Assembly (NCBI GenBank): GCA_015232865.1
Contig: JADFYU010000024.1
Coordinates: 1 to 44,940, forward strand
Direction: 5' to 3'
From: Magnetococcales bacterium
Lineage (GTDB): Bacteria > Pseudomonadota > Magnetococcia > Magnetococcales > UBA8363
Length of the DNA stretch: 44,940 nucleotides
The notes below the pieces were generated by a model. It was given only the letters and a program-made list of their open reading frames with translations, was not told where the DNA came from and did no database searches. The stretch's first letter is position 1; each line of letters begins with the position of its first letter. Of this stretch, positions 7,951 to 16,367 are shown one piece after another. Both the position numbers and the translations under genes were made by a program.

Positions 7951-10900
7951 TTAGTCGATGCGATTGATAGGTATTATTTTATCAGTATTACGTTTTTTGA
8001 ATGTTTTTTCAATCAATTCCTGGCCTCGATCCTGTTTGTAACAGATCCAAACATCGTTCAAAATTGCTTCAGACGCCTCTTCATCCAGACCGAGGGATTC
8101 AGCTATTTCGTCAAATATCCTGCGCTCTTGCTCGGCGTCAGCCTGGCCGATCTCTTGATCGATTCGATAGCAGAGACCAATCAGGCGCAAGCACCCCTCC
8201 GGATCATTCATCTCCTTGGCCAGTCGGCCCAGTTGAAAAAGGGTCGCCGCCTCGCCACGCTGATCATCCGATTCCCGTTTGATGGTGAGGGAGCGTTGAA
8301 AATTTTTCAAGGCATCCAGGTATTCACCATCATTCAGGTCGAGGGTGGCCAATTGGTGGAGTATTTGAGCCTCCATGCTGGTGTCCTGATGGGTTTGAAG
8401 AGTGGGTAACGCTTCGAGGAAGAGCTGGCGGGCGGTTTCGGTATCGCCTTGGCGGAAATAAATATCGCCGATCCAGGGTAGAATCTGGGCTACATCAAGG
8501 GGGGTTCCGATCCTTCGTTGAATCTGCAACGCCTCCTCAAGAGCCGGCAGCGCCTCTTCGCCATTGCCGTTGTGCATTTGGATCATGCCAATTTGAATCA
8601 GGCAGGCTACCAGACCCTGGGTATCGTTGAGAACTCGGTTGATATCCAGAGCGCGGTTGAATTGTCGCAACGCCTCGGGAACATCCCCAACATGACTATC
8701 CAGAGTGGCCAGATCGAAAAGAGCCAATGCCTCCTCTTGAATCTGGTGGCCCTCAGTCATATTCAACACCGATTGCAAGGTGGCTCGGGCCTCTTCAAAT
8801 TGTCCTTGGAGTTGTTGAGCCAGGGCCACTTTATAAAGAGGACGCGGGTGGGTGCGTTGCAGGAGCAGTTTTTTGTTCAACTGCTCCATATCCCAGTGGA
8901 ATCCCATCTGCTCATAAAAGACATTGATGGGCTGACTGACCTCCAGCACTTTGCCAGAATCGTCGGCCAGGATGAAATGGTTGAGGGTCTCCAGGGCCAC
9001 GTCCAACCAAGTTTTCTGAAAAACGGCGATTTCGTTGGCTTTAAGTCGGGCCAGCAGATAATCTCCGGCGGTGCGATGAATGTTTTTGGCGGTTTCGTCA
9101 TCCAGGGGAAACAGCCGTTCGGGTAACGGGCGAATGATATGCCAGACCGTGTTGGCCTGTTGTTCATCCAGGAAGACCAGATCGACGGAGTGCCAGAAGG
9201 AGAGCAGAGATTTGGTTTTTTCCAAGTCATCTCCGATGAGGGCGGCGATGGCATCGGTCGGAATCGGGCCATTCATCAGGGCGGCCCGACTCAATCCCCG
9301 TTGGGTCATCTCGTCCAGTCCGGGTGGTTCCGGGTTGTTCCGGGTCAGGACAGTGGTAAGTTTTTCCTCTCGGCAGGTCGCCGAAAGTGGAGCCGGTCCG
9401 CCGGAAACAGGGGTCACACGGCTGGTGGCGATAAAGCGGGAGTTGCCATTGATCTGATCCAGCATGAAAAAGAAAAATGGTGCCAGAGTCGGCGCGATAA
9501 ATCGGTTGGTAACCGGGTCCAGACTCCATTCGAAACCATCCAAAACCAGAACGAATGACAGACGACGATTCATCAGGGCGGCAACAAACCCGAGCCGGTC
9601 TTCCTGACTGATCCGCGGATTGACCAAAATCTCCTGTTCATCTTTGCAACCGGCTTCGACCAGGGCTTTTTCGATGGCGGACAAAATGCGGGCCGTAGTC
9701 AAAGGCAGTTCGGCGGTCCCGGAAACAGCGATGGGGGTAAATCCAGCGCGCTGAAGATTTTGTGCCAGATGGGAAGCCAGAGTCGATTTTCCAGTTCCGC
9801 TGGGGCCTGTCAGCAACAGGCTTTGCAAACTGCCGTCAAGCAGTTGTGGCAGCAGGCGCTGCACAGCCCGGCGTTGAAATCGATGGTTGAGCACCGGCCC
9901 CAAAGCCAATCCGGCTAGAGGGGGCAGGTTTTTGATCAAGGGTTCGGGTCGAATACGGGGCGCGTCCGCAGCGACATTGAACAATCGGCTCTGGTTGGTG
10001 GTGGAAAAAAGCATGGCAGAGATCCAACTCGGATAACCGGATTTTTCACAGTCTTCCAGGATGGCACGCCGGGATTTGGACAGAGCCTGATCAATGGTCT
10101 TCCCCTCGGCCAAAGCGGTATAGAGAGTTTCGGCGTAGGTTGTCGCGGTCGGGTGGGTCAGGGATTCTCCCCAGGCCACGGCCAAAGGAGTTCCCAGCTC
10201 CACCAACTCACGCGCCACCGCAGCCAAAGCGGCAATCGGAGCGGCCTTGGTCAGATCACGACCGGAGAGAATAACCGCCTGAACCCCGGAGTGTTTAAAA
10301 AGATGATTGGCCATCTCGGTTGCCGAGCGGATATCGGCGTTGCCAATTTCATCCTCAAAACCAAAGTATCCCTTCTCATTTTTATTGAGGGCCGGACCAA
10401 CCAGGTGGACGACATGGGGCTGGTATTGGTGGATCACCGCTTGGAGTTCGTCGAAGGTTCCCGAATCGGCCACCTCCAGGTAAAGGTCGCGCCCGAGACT
10501 CTCCAGGCTCTGTTTGAAGGCCTTCTCTTCGGCAAAAAAATCCATCTCCCCGGAGTTGTTCGGCGCAGAGACCATAAACAAAACCTTGAGCGGTCCGGGG
10601 GCAAAGGTCGGGCAGCATCGGGCAAGCTGCAACTGGCCCTTGGGCAGGCGTCGCAGGCCGAAACGTTTATCCAGACTGGGCAGGATCCCGTTGGGAAATT
10701 GCAACAACTCCCAGGGCAGAAACAGAACCTCTGAGAGGTTGGAGGTGATGGTCAGGTGGCAAAGTTGACCCGGATTGCTGAGCAGGAGCTGCTCCACCGG
10801 CGACCAGAACGGAGCAAACCAGGTACTGAACAGCTCGGTTCCGGCACTGGTCAGAGTGTCCGCGGACAGCTCCGGGTTGCCGCCACTCTTGAGAAGCTGT

Positions 10901-11109
10901 CGGCAGGCATCGGCGATATGATGAACGATCTGATATTGTTTCCGCTTGATTTTTTTTTCTGAACACAACGTTTTACCGTCAGCCGTCAGTTGCAGACGAA
11001 AGGGGCTATCGGGTTCCTGATCTCTGAGGATGGAGAGGGAAAGTTGAATTTCTGAGTGGATCATGGAAGCGTTAGACTCCAAAGTTGTAGGTAACCCTAG
11101 CGACGACAT
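7951..11109 (-). CDS. CHAT-like / STAND-type ATPase / TPR protein with degenerate CHAT active site
   Basis: A 1052-residue three-part protein. Residues about 100-370 have the layout of a CHAT (caspase-like) domain, including 'LPWELLQFPNG' and a C-terminal 'AEGKTIDQALSKSRRAI'. However, the expected HxxGHG reads 'HLVGPAL' and the expected NAC reads 'LSGRDL', so both catalytic His and Cys appear to be lost. Next is an NTPase with Walker A 'LLTGPSGTGKST' and Walker B 'VLVLDGFEW', like STAND/NB-ARC proteins. The C-terminal third contains TPR-type repeats ('ALALFDLATLDSHVGDVPEALRQF' and following). It is cytoplasmic, with no signal peptide. The frame overlaps the mtaD stop by 13 bases; an alternative ATG at 11064 has a GGAG site 12 bases upstream. 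The likely role is as a signalling or scaffold protein; its partners are unknown. Confidence 0.8.
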   Translation of the reverse strand: MSSLGLPTTLESNASMIHSEIQLSLSILRDQEPDSPFRLQLTADGKTLCSEKKIKRKQYQIVHHIADACRQLLKSGGNPELSADTLTSAGTELFSTWFAPFWSPVEQLLLSNPGQLCHLTITSNLSEVLFLPWELLQFPNGILPSLDKRFGLRRLPKGQLQLARCCPTFAPGPLKVLFMVSAPNNSGEMDFFAEEKAFKQSLESLGRDLYLEVADSGTFDELQAVIHQYQPHVVHLVGPALNKNEKGYFGFEDEIGNADIRSATEMANHLFKHSGVQAVILSGRDLTKAAPIAALAAVARELVELGTPLAVAWGESLTHPTATTYAETLYTALAEGKTIDQALSKSRRAILEDCEKSGYPSWISAMLFSTTNQSRLFNVAADAPRIRPEPLIKNLPPLAGLALGPVLNHRFQRRAVQRLLPQLLDGSLQSLLLTGPSGTGKSTLASHLAQNLQRAGFTPIAVSGTAELPLTTARILSAIEKALVEAGCKDEQEILVNPRISQEDRLGFVAALMNRRLSFVLVLDGFEWSLDPVTNRFIAPTLAPFFFFMLDQINGNSRFIATSRVTPVSGGPAPLSATCREEKLTTVLTRNNPEPPGLDEMTQRGLSRAALMNGPIPTDAIAALIGDDLEKTKSLLSFWHSVDLVFLDEQQANTVWHIIRPLPERLFPLDDETAKNIHRTAGDYLLARLKANEIAVFQKTWLDVALETLNHFILADDSGKVLEVSQPINVFYEQMGFHWDMEQLNKKLLLQRTHPRPLYKVALAQQLQGQFEEARATLQSVLNMTEGHQIQEEALALFDLATLDSHVGDVPEALRQFNRALDINRVLNDTQGLVACLIQIGMIQMHNGNGEEALPALEEALQIQRRIGTPLDVAQILPWIGDIYFRQGDTETARQLFLEALPTLQTHQDTSMEAQILHQLATLDLNDGEYLDALKNFQRSLTIKRESDDQRGEAATLFQLGRLAKEMNDPEGCLRLIGLCYRIDQEIGQADAEQERRIFDEIAESLGLDEEASEAILNDVWICYKQDRGQELIEKTFKKRNTDKIIPINRID

Positions 11110-12359
11110 AAAATTTCAGCCCGCTGCGAGGCCTCTTTCAATACCTCTTCTTCCCCTTCGATGTGCCGGTTTTCCATGACGATCCGACCATCGATGACGA
11201 CGGTATCGACCACATGGCCGGTGGCGGAATAGACGACGTTGGAAACCAGATCATGATCGGGGATCAGCTCTGGGTCTTGTCGTCGTAAAAACAGCATGTC
11301 GGCATTTTCCCCCACCTTGATCTCGCCGCTGCCCTGCCCCAGCAACGGGGCATAGATTCCGGTAGCCACCTTCCAGGCTTCGGGAGCCGGTACGGAAGTG
11401 GGGTCGTTGTCGGCATGTTTTTGGATCAGGGCAAATGTTTTGACATCCTGGAACATGTCCAGGTTGTTGTTGGATGCCGCTCCATCGGTTCCCAGGCCGA
11501 TGGGAATGCCGCGTTGGGCGGCGCGTTTGTACGGAAAAATTCCACCGACCGCCAGTTTCAGGTTGGAGACCGGATTGGTAACGATGGTTGATCCGCGCTC
11601 GGCAATCAGGTCCAGTTCATCATCATCCAAAAACACGCCATGGGCCAGGATGGTGCGGGGGGTCAACAGGCCGAGCCGGTCCAGATAGGCGGCTGGGCGC
11701 AGGCCATTCTTTTTCAGACACTCCTCAACCTCAAACTGGGTCTCGGAGAGGTGGATGTGGATGGGTAGAGTGTGTTGTTCAGAAAATTCCGCCGTCCAGC
11801 GCAAGCTGTCCGAGCTGACGGTATAGATGGCGTGTGGGGTGAGCGTAAACTTGACCCGCTGGGAATAGCGGTTGGACTCCTCCAGATATTGGATGGCCTG
11901 CTCTTTACAGTGTCGAGCCTGGTCGGCACCGGCGACGTCGATCATGACGGCACCGACGCCGGCGCGCATACCGCTCTCTTCGACCGCGCGAGCCATGCCG
12001 TGAAAGTGCCAATACATATCCTCGTAGGCGACAGTGCCGGAACGAATCATCTCCAGACAGGCCAACCGGGTGCCCCAATAGACATCCTCCTCGGTCAAAC
12101 GGGCTTCCGCCGGCCAGATTCGGGTTTGCAGCCATTCCATCAAGGGCATATCGTCACCAAAACCTCTGAACAGGGTCATGGCGGCATGGGTGTGACCGTT
12201 GACCAAGCCGGAGACCATGGCCATTTTTTGCGCATTAAACGTGCGCGCTCCAGGCAGGGGAGGAAGATCGGAACCCATAGCGCTGATCTTGCCGTCGACC
12301 AGGTGAAGATCCACCAACCCGCCCTCTTGGAGCCAGGCCTGTTTGATGTGAAGTGTCAT
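11097..12359 (-). CDS. mtaD: 5-methylthioadenosine/S-adenosylhomocysteine deaminase
   Basis: A 420-residue amidohydrolase of the MtaD/TrzA/ATZ group. The zinc motif 'NGHTHAAMTLFRGFGDDMPL' and 'LAHGVFLDDDELDLIAE' are typical, with 'GTDGAASNNNLDMFQD' supplying the later metal-binding Asp. Such enzymes convert 5'-methylthioadenosine to methylthioinosine and S-adenosylhomocysteine to its inosine form. The ATG at 12359 overlaps the stop codon of the preceding phosphorylase as ATGA, so the two are translationally coupled. This supports a salvage route in which MTA is deaminated before phosphorolysis. It is cytoplasmic, of full length, and has no anomalies. Confidence 0.85.
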   Translation of the reverse strand: MTLHIKQAWLQEGGLVDLHLVDGKISAMGSDLPPLPGARTFNAQKMAMVSGLVNGHTHAAMTLFRGFGDDMPLMEWLQTRIWPAEARLTEEDVYWGTRLACLEMIRSGTVAYEDMYWHFHGMARAVEESGMRAGVGAVMIDVAGADQARHCKEQAIQYLEESNRYSQRVKFTLTPHAIYTVSSDSLRWTAEFSEQHTLPIHIHLSETQFEVEECLKKNGLRPAAYLDRLGLLTPRTILAHGVFLDDDELDLIAERGSTIVTNPVSNLKLAVGGIFPYKRAAQRGIPIGLGTDGAASNNNLDMFQDVKTFALIQKHADNDPTSVPAPEAWKVATGIYAPLLGQGSGEIKVGENADMLFLRRQDPELIPDHDLVSNVVYSATGHVVDTVVIDGRIVMENRHIEGEEEVLKEASQRAEILCRR

Positions 12360-13069
12360 GGAGCCACTCTTCCTGTCAGGGTTTGGATGATATGGACGAG
12401 CTGCTTTTCATTGGCTCGCACCTGTTGTTTGAAGGAGTCAAAAGTGAGCGGGGTTTCAACCACACCGTTAGCCGGGTTGTCGATCATACAGATGGCGGCG
12501 TAGGAAAGTCCCAATTCGGCTGCCAGGATACACTCGGAGGCGATGGTCATGCCGACGACGTGGACGTGGGGCTGATAAAAGGCAATTTCAGCGCGTGTTT
12601 CAAAACGGGGGCCGATGGTTTGCCAGTAGACGCCGCCATCGATGGGAGCAGGCAGGGAACACTGTTTCCAGGTATCCAGCAACGTTTGCCGCCAGGAGAG
12701 ATCAAAAGTGGGAGCCAGATGGCCCCGACTGTCATCGTAGTAGGTGGGGGCCAGGTGCGGCGCAAAGAAATCGTCGGGAATCAAGATGGTCCCTGGGGAA
12801 AGTTCGGGTCGCATGCCGCCCACCGAGCCGACGGCGATAACGTGAGTAATCCCAGCCATTTGCAGGGCCATCATGTTGGCGTGGTGGTTGATGGCGTGGG
12901 GCGGAGTGTAACGGGTGAGTCCGTGACGCTGTAGAAAAAACTCCGACTGACCTTTCAAAAGGGTGACCGTCCCGTAGGGGGTCTCTATCTGAACGCTGGT
13001 CGCCGCCGAAAAAAGATCGGACTCCAGCAGGCTGGTCCCTCCAACTATGGCCAGTTTGGAACTCTGCAC
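12356..13069 (-). CDS. MTA/MTI phosphorylase (PNP/MTAP family), probably S-methyl-5'-thioinosine phosphorylase
   Basis: A 237-residue family-2 nucleoside phosphorylase. 'IVGGTSLLE' near the start is the phosphate-binding loop, 'NHHANMMALQMAGITHVIAVGSVGGM' and 'GPRFETRAEIAF' are family hallmarks, and 'VVGMTIASECILAAELGL' binds the ribose. In adenine-specific MTA phosphorylases the base-binding strand carries Asp residues (TDYD-like); here it reads 'MIDNPANG', with Asn at the base-recognition position, as in enzymes for 6-oxopurines. Together with the coupled MtaD deaminase this points to methylthioinosine as substrate, the route known in Pseudomonas aeruginosa. The specificity is inference. 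It is slightly shorter than typical human-type MTAP, and lies 21 bases after bamE. Confidence 0.82.
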   Translation of the reverse strand: MQSSKLAIVGGTSLLESDLFSAATSVQIETPYGTVTLLKGQSEFFLQRHGLTRYTPPHAINHHANMMALQMAGITHVIAVGSVGGMRPELSPGTILIPDDFFAPHLAPTYYDDSRGHLAPTFDLSWRQTLLDTWKQCSLPAPIDGGVYWQTIGPRFETRAEIAFYQPHVHVVGMTIASECILAAELGLSYAAICMIDNPANGVVETPLTFDSFKQQVRANEKQLVHIIQTLTGRVAP

Positions 13070-13090
13070 AGATTTTTCACCTTAATTTTT

Positions 13091-13687
13091 TTAGAAAAAA
13101 CGCCACCACGGTTTTTTGGCTTCCGCTGCTGGCTGCTGCTCTTCATCCGGCTTCTCTTCAGACCCTTCCGGGGCGGTTACATCCGTATTGGCATCGCTCC
13201 CGACCTCTGGCGGCACGACTTCGTCTGGCCTGTCCACACCGTCAGAGGGTGTCTCCTGGGTGGTGGCGGGCTGTTCATACTCCCCCTTCCAGAACCAACT
13301 TCCCCATTTTGATTTGATGGTTGCATTGGGATCGTTTTCCGGATCGATCAACTCATCACCAAAATTGCGCTCAATATTTTCAACGATGCCTTGGGGGGTA
13401 AAGGTGATTTCAACGCGATTGGCCGCTCGGGAGAAGGTTCTCTGCATATTTTTGTAGCGGCGGTCCTGGATGTAGATCCAGCGTCTTTTCTGGAAGGTGT
13501 TGACAACCGTAGCGGGACCAAGCAGCCGCCTGACTTCACGAAAATCCGTAACGCCGACAACAATTTTATCAAGATCCTCCGGCTTGATTAAAGTACCATT
13601 ATCTTGGATTCGAGCTTGACAGCCACCCAAAGCAATGAGCAGGATAAAAAAAACAAGGCGAAGGACATTCATAGAGGATTTGGGCAT
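13091..13687 (-). CDS. bamE: Outer-membrane assembly lipoprotein BamE (SmpA/OmlA family)
   Basis: A 198-residue lipoprotein. The N-terminal signal ends in the lipobox 'LGGC', so the mature protein starts at the lipidated Cys and sits on the inner face of the outer membrane. The SmpA/BamE core follows: 'DLDKIVVGVTDFREVRRLLGPAT', 'RRWIYIQDRRYKN' and 'NRVEITFTPQGIVENIER'. A long acidic Pro/Glu-rich tail ends in 'KKPWWRFF', which is longer than in E. coli BamE. BamE is an accessory subunit of the beta-barrel assembly (Bam) complex. The divergent CBP3 chaperone gene on the other side of a 113-base gap is a common alphaproteobacterial arrangement. Confidence 0.85.
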   Translation of the reverse strand: MPKSSMNVLRLVFFILLIALGGCQARIQDNGTLIKPEDLDKIVVGVTDFREVRRLLGPATVVNTFQKRRWIYIQDRRYKNMQRTFSRAANRVEITFTPQGIVENIERNFGDELIDPENDPNATIKSKWGSWFWKGEYEQPATTQETPSDGVDRPDEVVPPEVGSDANTDVTAPEGSEEKPDEEQQPAAEAKKPWWRFF

Positions 13688-13770
13688 CGGAACCTATAGA
13701 CCATCGGTAACGGGAGAAAAAAAATCGTCCTCCCGGTTTATACAACATATTCGTTCAAGTCAACATTATA

Positions 13771-13784
13771 ACCCTGTTCAGGGT
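13771..13784. promoter_or_regulatory. Palindrome in the bamE/CBP3 divergent promoter region
   Basis: ACCCTGTTCAGGGT is a 6-bp perfect inverted repeat with a two-base spacer, immediately after an AT-rich TATAAC-like element. The 113-base gap (13688-13800) must hold both divergent promoters. The palindrome sits only 17 bases before the CBP3 start codon, so it may be an operator or an mRNA hairpin. No regulator can be named. Confidence 0.3.
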
Positions 13785-13800
13785 CGGGAGAAAAGTTTCC

Positions 13801-14295
13801 ATGTCATTTTGGCAGAATTGGCAGGCTGAAAAACGTCACAAAAAAGAGTTGAGAACTCAAGCGATGGCGGTCCATGATCGGCTGGTGGAGCGGGTTTTGG
13901 CCTTGACCAAAGATCGGGGATTGGGAGTGGATGACGATTATGATCTTCGATTTGACGTCATGGTTTTCCTGACCGCCTTCTTGCTCTATAAAATTCGTGA
14001 TAAGGTGGTATTTTCCCAAGAGTTGTGGGAGATTACATTTGAGGGATTTCAAGAGAGTCTGCGCCTGCGCGGGGTGACCGACATTCGCATGGCCGCCCGT
14101 ATGAAGCAGACCATGCAGGATGCGACAGGCCGGAGAAATATCTATATTGTCGCCTGGGAAAATCAAGATCAGCCGGGATTGCGACGGGCCGTGGGTAGAA
14201 ATATCTTGAACGGCGCAATCCCGGAGGATGAACGAATCAACCAACTCCTGAAGGCACTGGAGGGTTTTCCCGATTGTGTCATGCAGGAAATCTAA
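13801..14295 (+). CDS. Ubiquinol-cytochrome c chaperone family protein (CBP3/UQCC1 type)
   Basis: A 164-residue soluble protein of the ubiquinol-cytochrome c chaperone family. Recognisable parts are 'VHDRLVERVLALTKDRGLG', 'YDLRFDVMVFLTAFLLYKIRD', 'ELWEITFEGFQESLRLRGVTDIRMAARMK' and 'RRAVGRNIL', matching the order in mitochondrial Cbp3 and alphaproteobacterial homologues. The mitochondrial protein helps cytochrome b synthesis and assembly of complex III; bacterial homologues are assigned by similarity. A GGGAG ribosome site precedes the ATG. It is divergent from bamE and 21 bases upstream of pgk. It is one of the better taxonomic hints in the window. Confidence 0.75.
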   Translation: MSFWQNWQAEKRHKKELRTQAMAVHDRLVERVLALTKDRGLGVDDDYDLRFDVMVFLTAFLLYKIRDKVVFSQELWEITFEGFQESLRLRGVTDIRMAARMKQTMQDATGRRNIYIVAWENQDQPGLRRAVGRNILNGAIPEDERINQLLKALEGFPDCVMQEI

Positions 14296-14316
14296 ACCTG
14301 AGGAGAATTTTTCAAT

Positions 14317-15504
14317 ATGGATAAACGTACGCTTGATGGGGCAGACCTGGCGGGAAAACGGGTTTTTGTTCGGGTTGATTTTAATGTCCCGCTGACCTCC
14401 GACGGTGACATTCGAGAGGATACCCGAATCCGGGGGGCGATTCCGACCATTCAAAAGATTTTGGCTGCCGGAGGACGCGCTGTTCTGGCTTCGCATATGG
14501 GACGACCCAATGGCCAGGTGGTTGCCGCACTTTCTTTGAAACCGGTCGCAACCCGGCTCTCCGAGTTGTTGGGTCTGCCGGTCCCTCTCGCCCCCGATTC
14601 GATCGGACCGGAGGTGGAGGCGTTGGTCGATCAACTCAAGCCGGGTGAGGCGCTTTTGCTGGAGAACGTCCGGTTTCATGAGGGAGAGACCAAAAACAGC
14701 CCGGAAATGGCCGACGGTCTGGCCCGTTTGGCCGATCTGTTTGTCAACGATGCCTTCGGAACCGCTCATCGGGCTCACGCATCCAATGTCGGCGTGGCTC
14801 AACGGGTCTCTCCCGCTCTGGCCGGGGTGTTGATGGCAGCGGAAATCGACTATTTCAACCGGGCCATTCGTCAGCCGAAAAGACCGGTTGTAGCCATTTT
14901 GGGTGGCGCCAAGGTCTCCACTAAAATCGGCGTGATCGATGCGCTGCTGGAAAAAGTGGATAAAATCATCATCGGTGGAGCCATGGCCAACACTTTTTTC
15001 AAGGCCAGAGGCTATGCCGTGGGCCACTCCCTGGTGGAGGACGCCATGCTGGAGGTGGCGGCGTCGGCAGAGAGAAGAGCCGGCGAAAAGGGAATTGAAT
15101 TTTTACTGCCGATCGACTGTGTGGCGGCTCAATCCATGGAACCGGGGGCTGAGACCCGACTCTGTCCGGTCACCTCGATAGACGAGGGATGGATGGGCCT
15201 GGATATCGGCCCCGACTCTCTGGCCCTGTTCAAAGCGGCCCTGGTGGGAGCCGAAACCATTGTCTGGAATGGTCCCATGGGGGTGTTCGAACAGCCGGCC
15301 TTTGCCCAGGGAACCCTCGGACTGGCGGAAGCCGTGGCCGACAGTTCAGCCGTAACGGTTGTCGGTGGCGGCGATACCGACGCGGCGGTTCGTCAGGCCG
15401 GGGTCGCCGATCGGATTTCCCACATTTCAACTGGTGGGGGAGCATTTCTGGAGTTGATGGAGGGGAAAAACCTGCCAGGAATTGATATTTTGGATGAACG
15501 CTGA
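14317..15504 (+). CDS. pgk: Phosphoglycerate kinase
   Basis: A 395-residue enzyme of standard length for the reversible transfer of phosphate between 1,3-bisphosphoglycerate and ADP. It has the substrate-binding 'RVDFNVPL' and 'ASHMGRP', 'LLLENVRFHEGE', 'FVNDAFGTAHRAHAS', the hinge segment 'VAILGGAKVSTKIGVI', and the nucleotide-binding C-terminus 'TVVGGGDTDAAVRQAG' with 'ISTGGGAFLELMEG'. A GAGGAG ribosome site stands 11 bases before the ATG. The glycosyltransferase gene follows after three bases, so they are co-transcribed. Its substrate is also the presumed donor for the FkbH enzyme in the window. A 407-residue open frame on the opposite strand is a shadow. Confidence 0.97.
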   Translation: MDKRTLDGADLAGKRVFVRVDFNVPLTSDGDIREDTRIRGAIPTIQKILAAGGRAVLASHMGRPNGQVVAALSLKPVATRLSELLGLPVPLAPDSIGPEVEALVDQLKPGEALLLENVRFHEGETKNSPEMADGLARLADLFVNDAFGTAHRAHASNVGVAQRVSPALAGVLMAAEIDYFNRAIRQPKRPVVAILGGAKVSTKIGVIDALLEKVDKIIIGGAMANTFFKARGYAVGHSLVEDAMLEVAASAERRAGEKGIEFLLPIDCVAAQSMEPGAETRLCPVTSIDEGWMGLDIGPDSLALFKAALVGAETIVWNGPMGVFEQPAFAQGTLGLAEAVADSSAVTVVGGGDTDAAVRQAGVADRISHISTGGGAFLELMEGKNLPGIDILDER

Positions 15505-15507
15505 ACC

Positions 15508-16344
15508 ATGACCATGGCCGTAAAACGGGGGCTGTCCGTCGTCATGATGGGGCGCGATGAGGAGCGATTTTTACCGCTATCCCTGCCGCCTCTTTTTCAG
15601 GTGGCCGATGAGGTGATCTTTGTCGATACCGGCTCCAAGGATCGCACCCTGACCCTGGTTCGGGATCTGGGCTGCCAGGTGTTTCAACAACCCTGGCAGT
15701 CGGATTTTTCCGCCCCGAAGAATTATGGTTTGCGCAAGGCCGGTTTCAGTTGGATTCTCAATGTCGATTGTGACGAGGTATTGCAGAACCCTGAGAAGGT
15801 CAGGCGTTGGCTGCACGCCTTGCCCATCGACGATCCGACTCCGGCCTACATCATCGGCATTGACAACCTGCTGGCCGACGGCAACACCTATCCCATGGAT
15901 GCCCTGCGTTTTTTTCGCAACGACCCCCGCATTCAATTTTTCAATCCCATCCACGAAGGGGTCGCCGATTCCATCTATCGCGCCTGGCCCGACACCCCGC
16001 TGCCCAAAGGTGAGATCCGCCTGCTCCACTACGGCTACCAAGCCGGAATAAACCAGGAAAAAATCGCCCGCAACATTGAAATTCTCAGACAGTGGGTTCA
16101 TTCGGAACCGAACACCCTCTACGGCACGTTTAAACTCGGCAGCAATCTTTGTCACCGGGGAGAGATCGAAGAGGGGCTGTTTTTCCTGGCCCGCGCCTTC
16201 TCTTTGCTTGATGAGCAGGAGAATCGAGGCAGTTATCCCTTTGGCCAGCAGTTGATCAACGAATATTGCAAACAGCTGATTCAGACCGGCCAGAACCAAC
16301 AGGCTCAACAGGTCAAAGAGCGGGTCGACTCCTGGTCCAATTGA
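15508..16344 (+). CDS. Family 2 glycosyltransferase (WaaE/KdtX-like)
   Basis: A 278-residue cytoplasmic GT-A enzyme. The N-terminus 'LSVVMMGRDEERFLPLSLPPL' and 'ADEVIFVDTGSKDRTLTLV' is the nucleotide-sugar binding region, and 'WILNVDCDEVL' contains the DxD-type metal site. This is the pattern of the WaaE/KdtX and SunS-like GT2 group, which modify lipopolysaccharide core or proteins. The C-terminal 80 residues are helical and TPR-like ('NTLYGTFKLGSNLCHRGEIEEGLFFLARAFSLL'). It sits three bases after pgk and converges with the M42 peptidase gene. The acceptor is unknown. Confidence 0.8.
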   Translation: MTMAVKRGLSVVMMGRDEERFLPLSLPPLFQVADEVIFVDTGSKDRTLTLVRDLGCQVFQQPWQSDFSAPKNYGLRKAGFSWILNVDCDEVLQNPEKVRRWLHALPIDDPTPAYIIGIDNLLADGNTYPMDALRFFRNDPRIQFFNPIHEGVADSIYRAWPDTPLPKGEIRLLHYGYQAGINQEKIARNIEILRQWVHSEPNTLYGTFKLGSNLCHRGEIEEGLFFLARAFSLLDEQENRGSYPFGQQLINEYCKQLIQTGQNQQAQQVKERVDSWSN

Positions 16345-16367
16345 GCCAATCCTGGTCCCCCCTCCTC

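Noticed and set aside
13804..15027. 407-residue open frame on minus opposite CBP3 and pgk
   Set aside because: It lies antisense to two well-recognised genes, has no family similarity I can see, and ends inside the chaperone gene. It is a shadow caused by codon bias.
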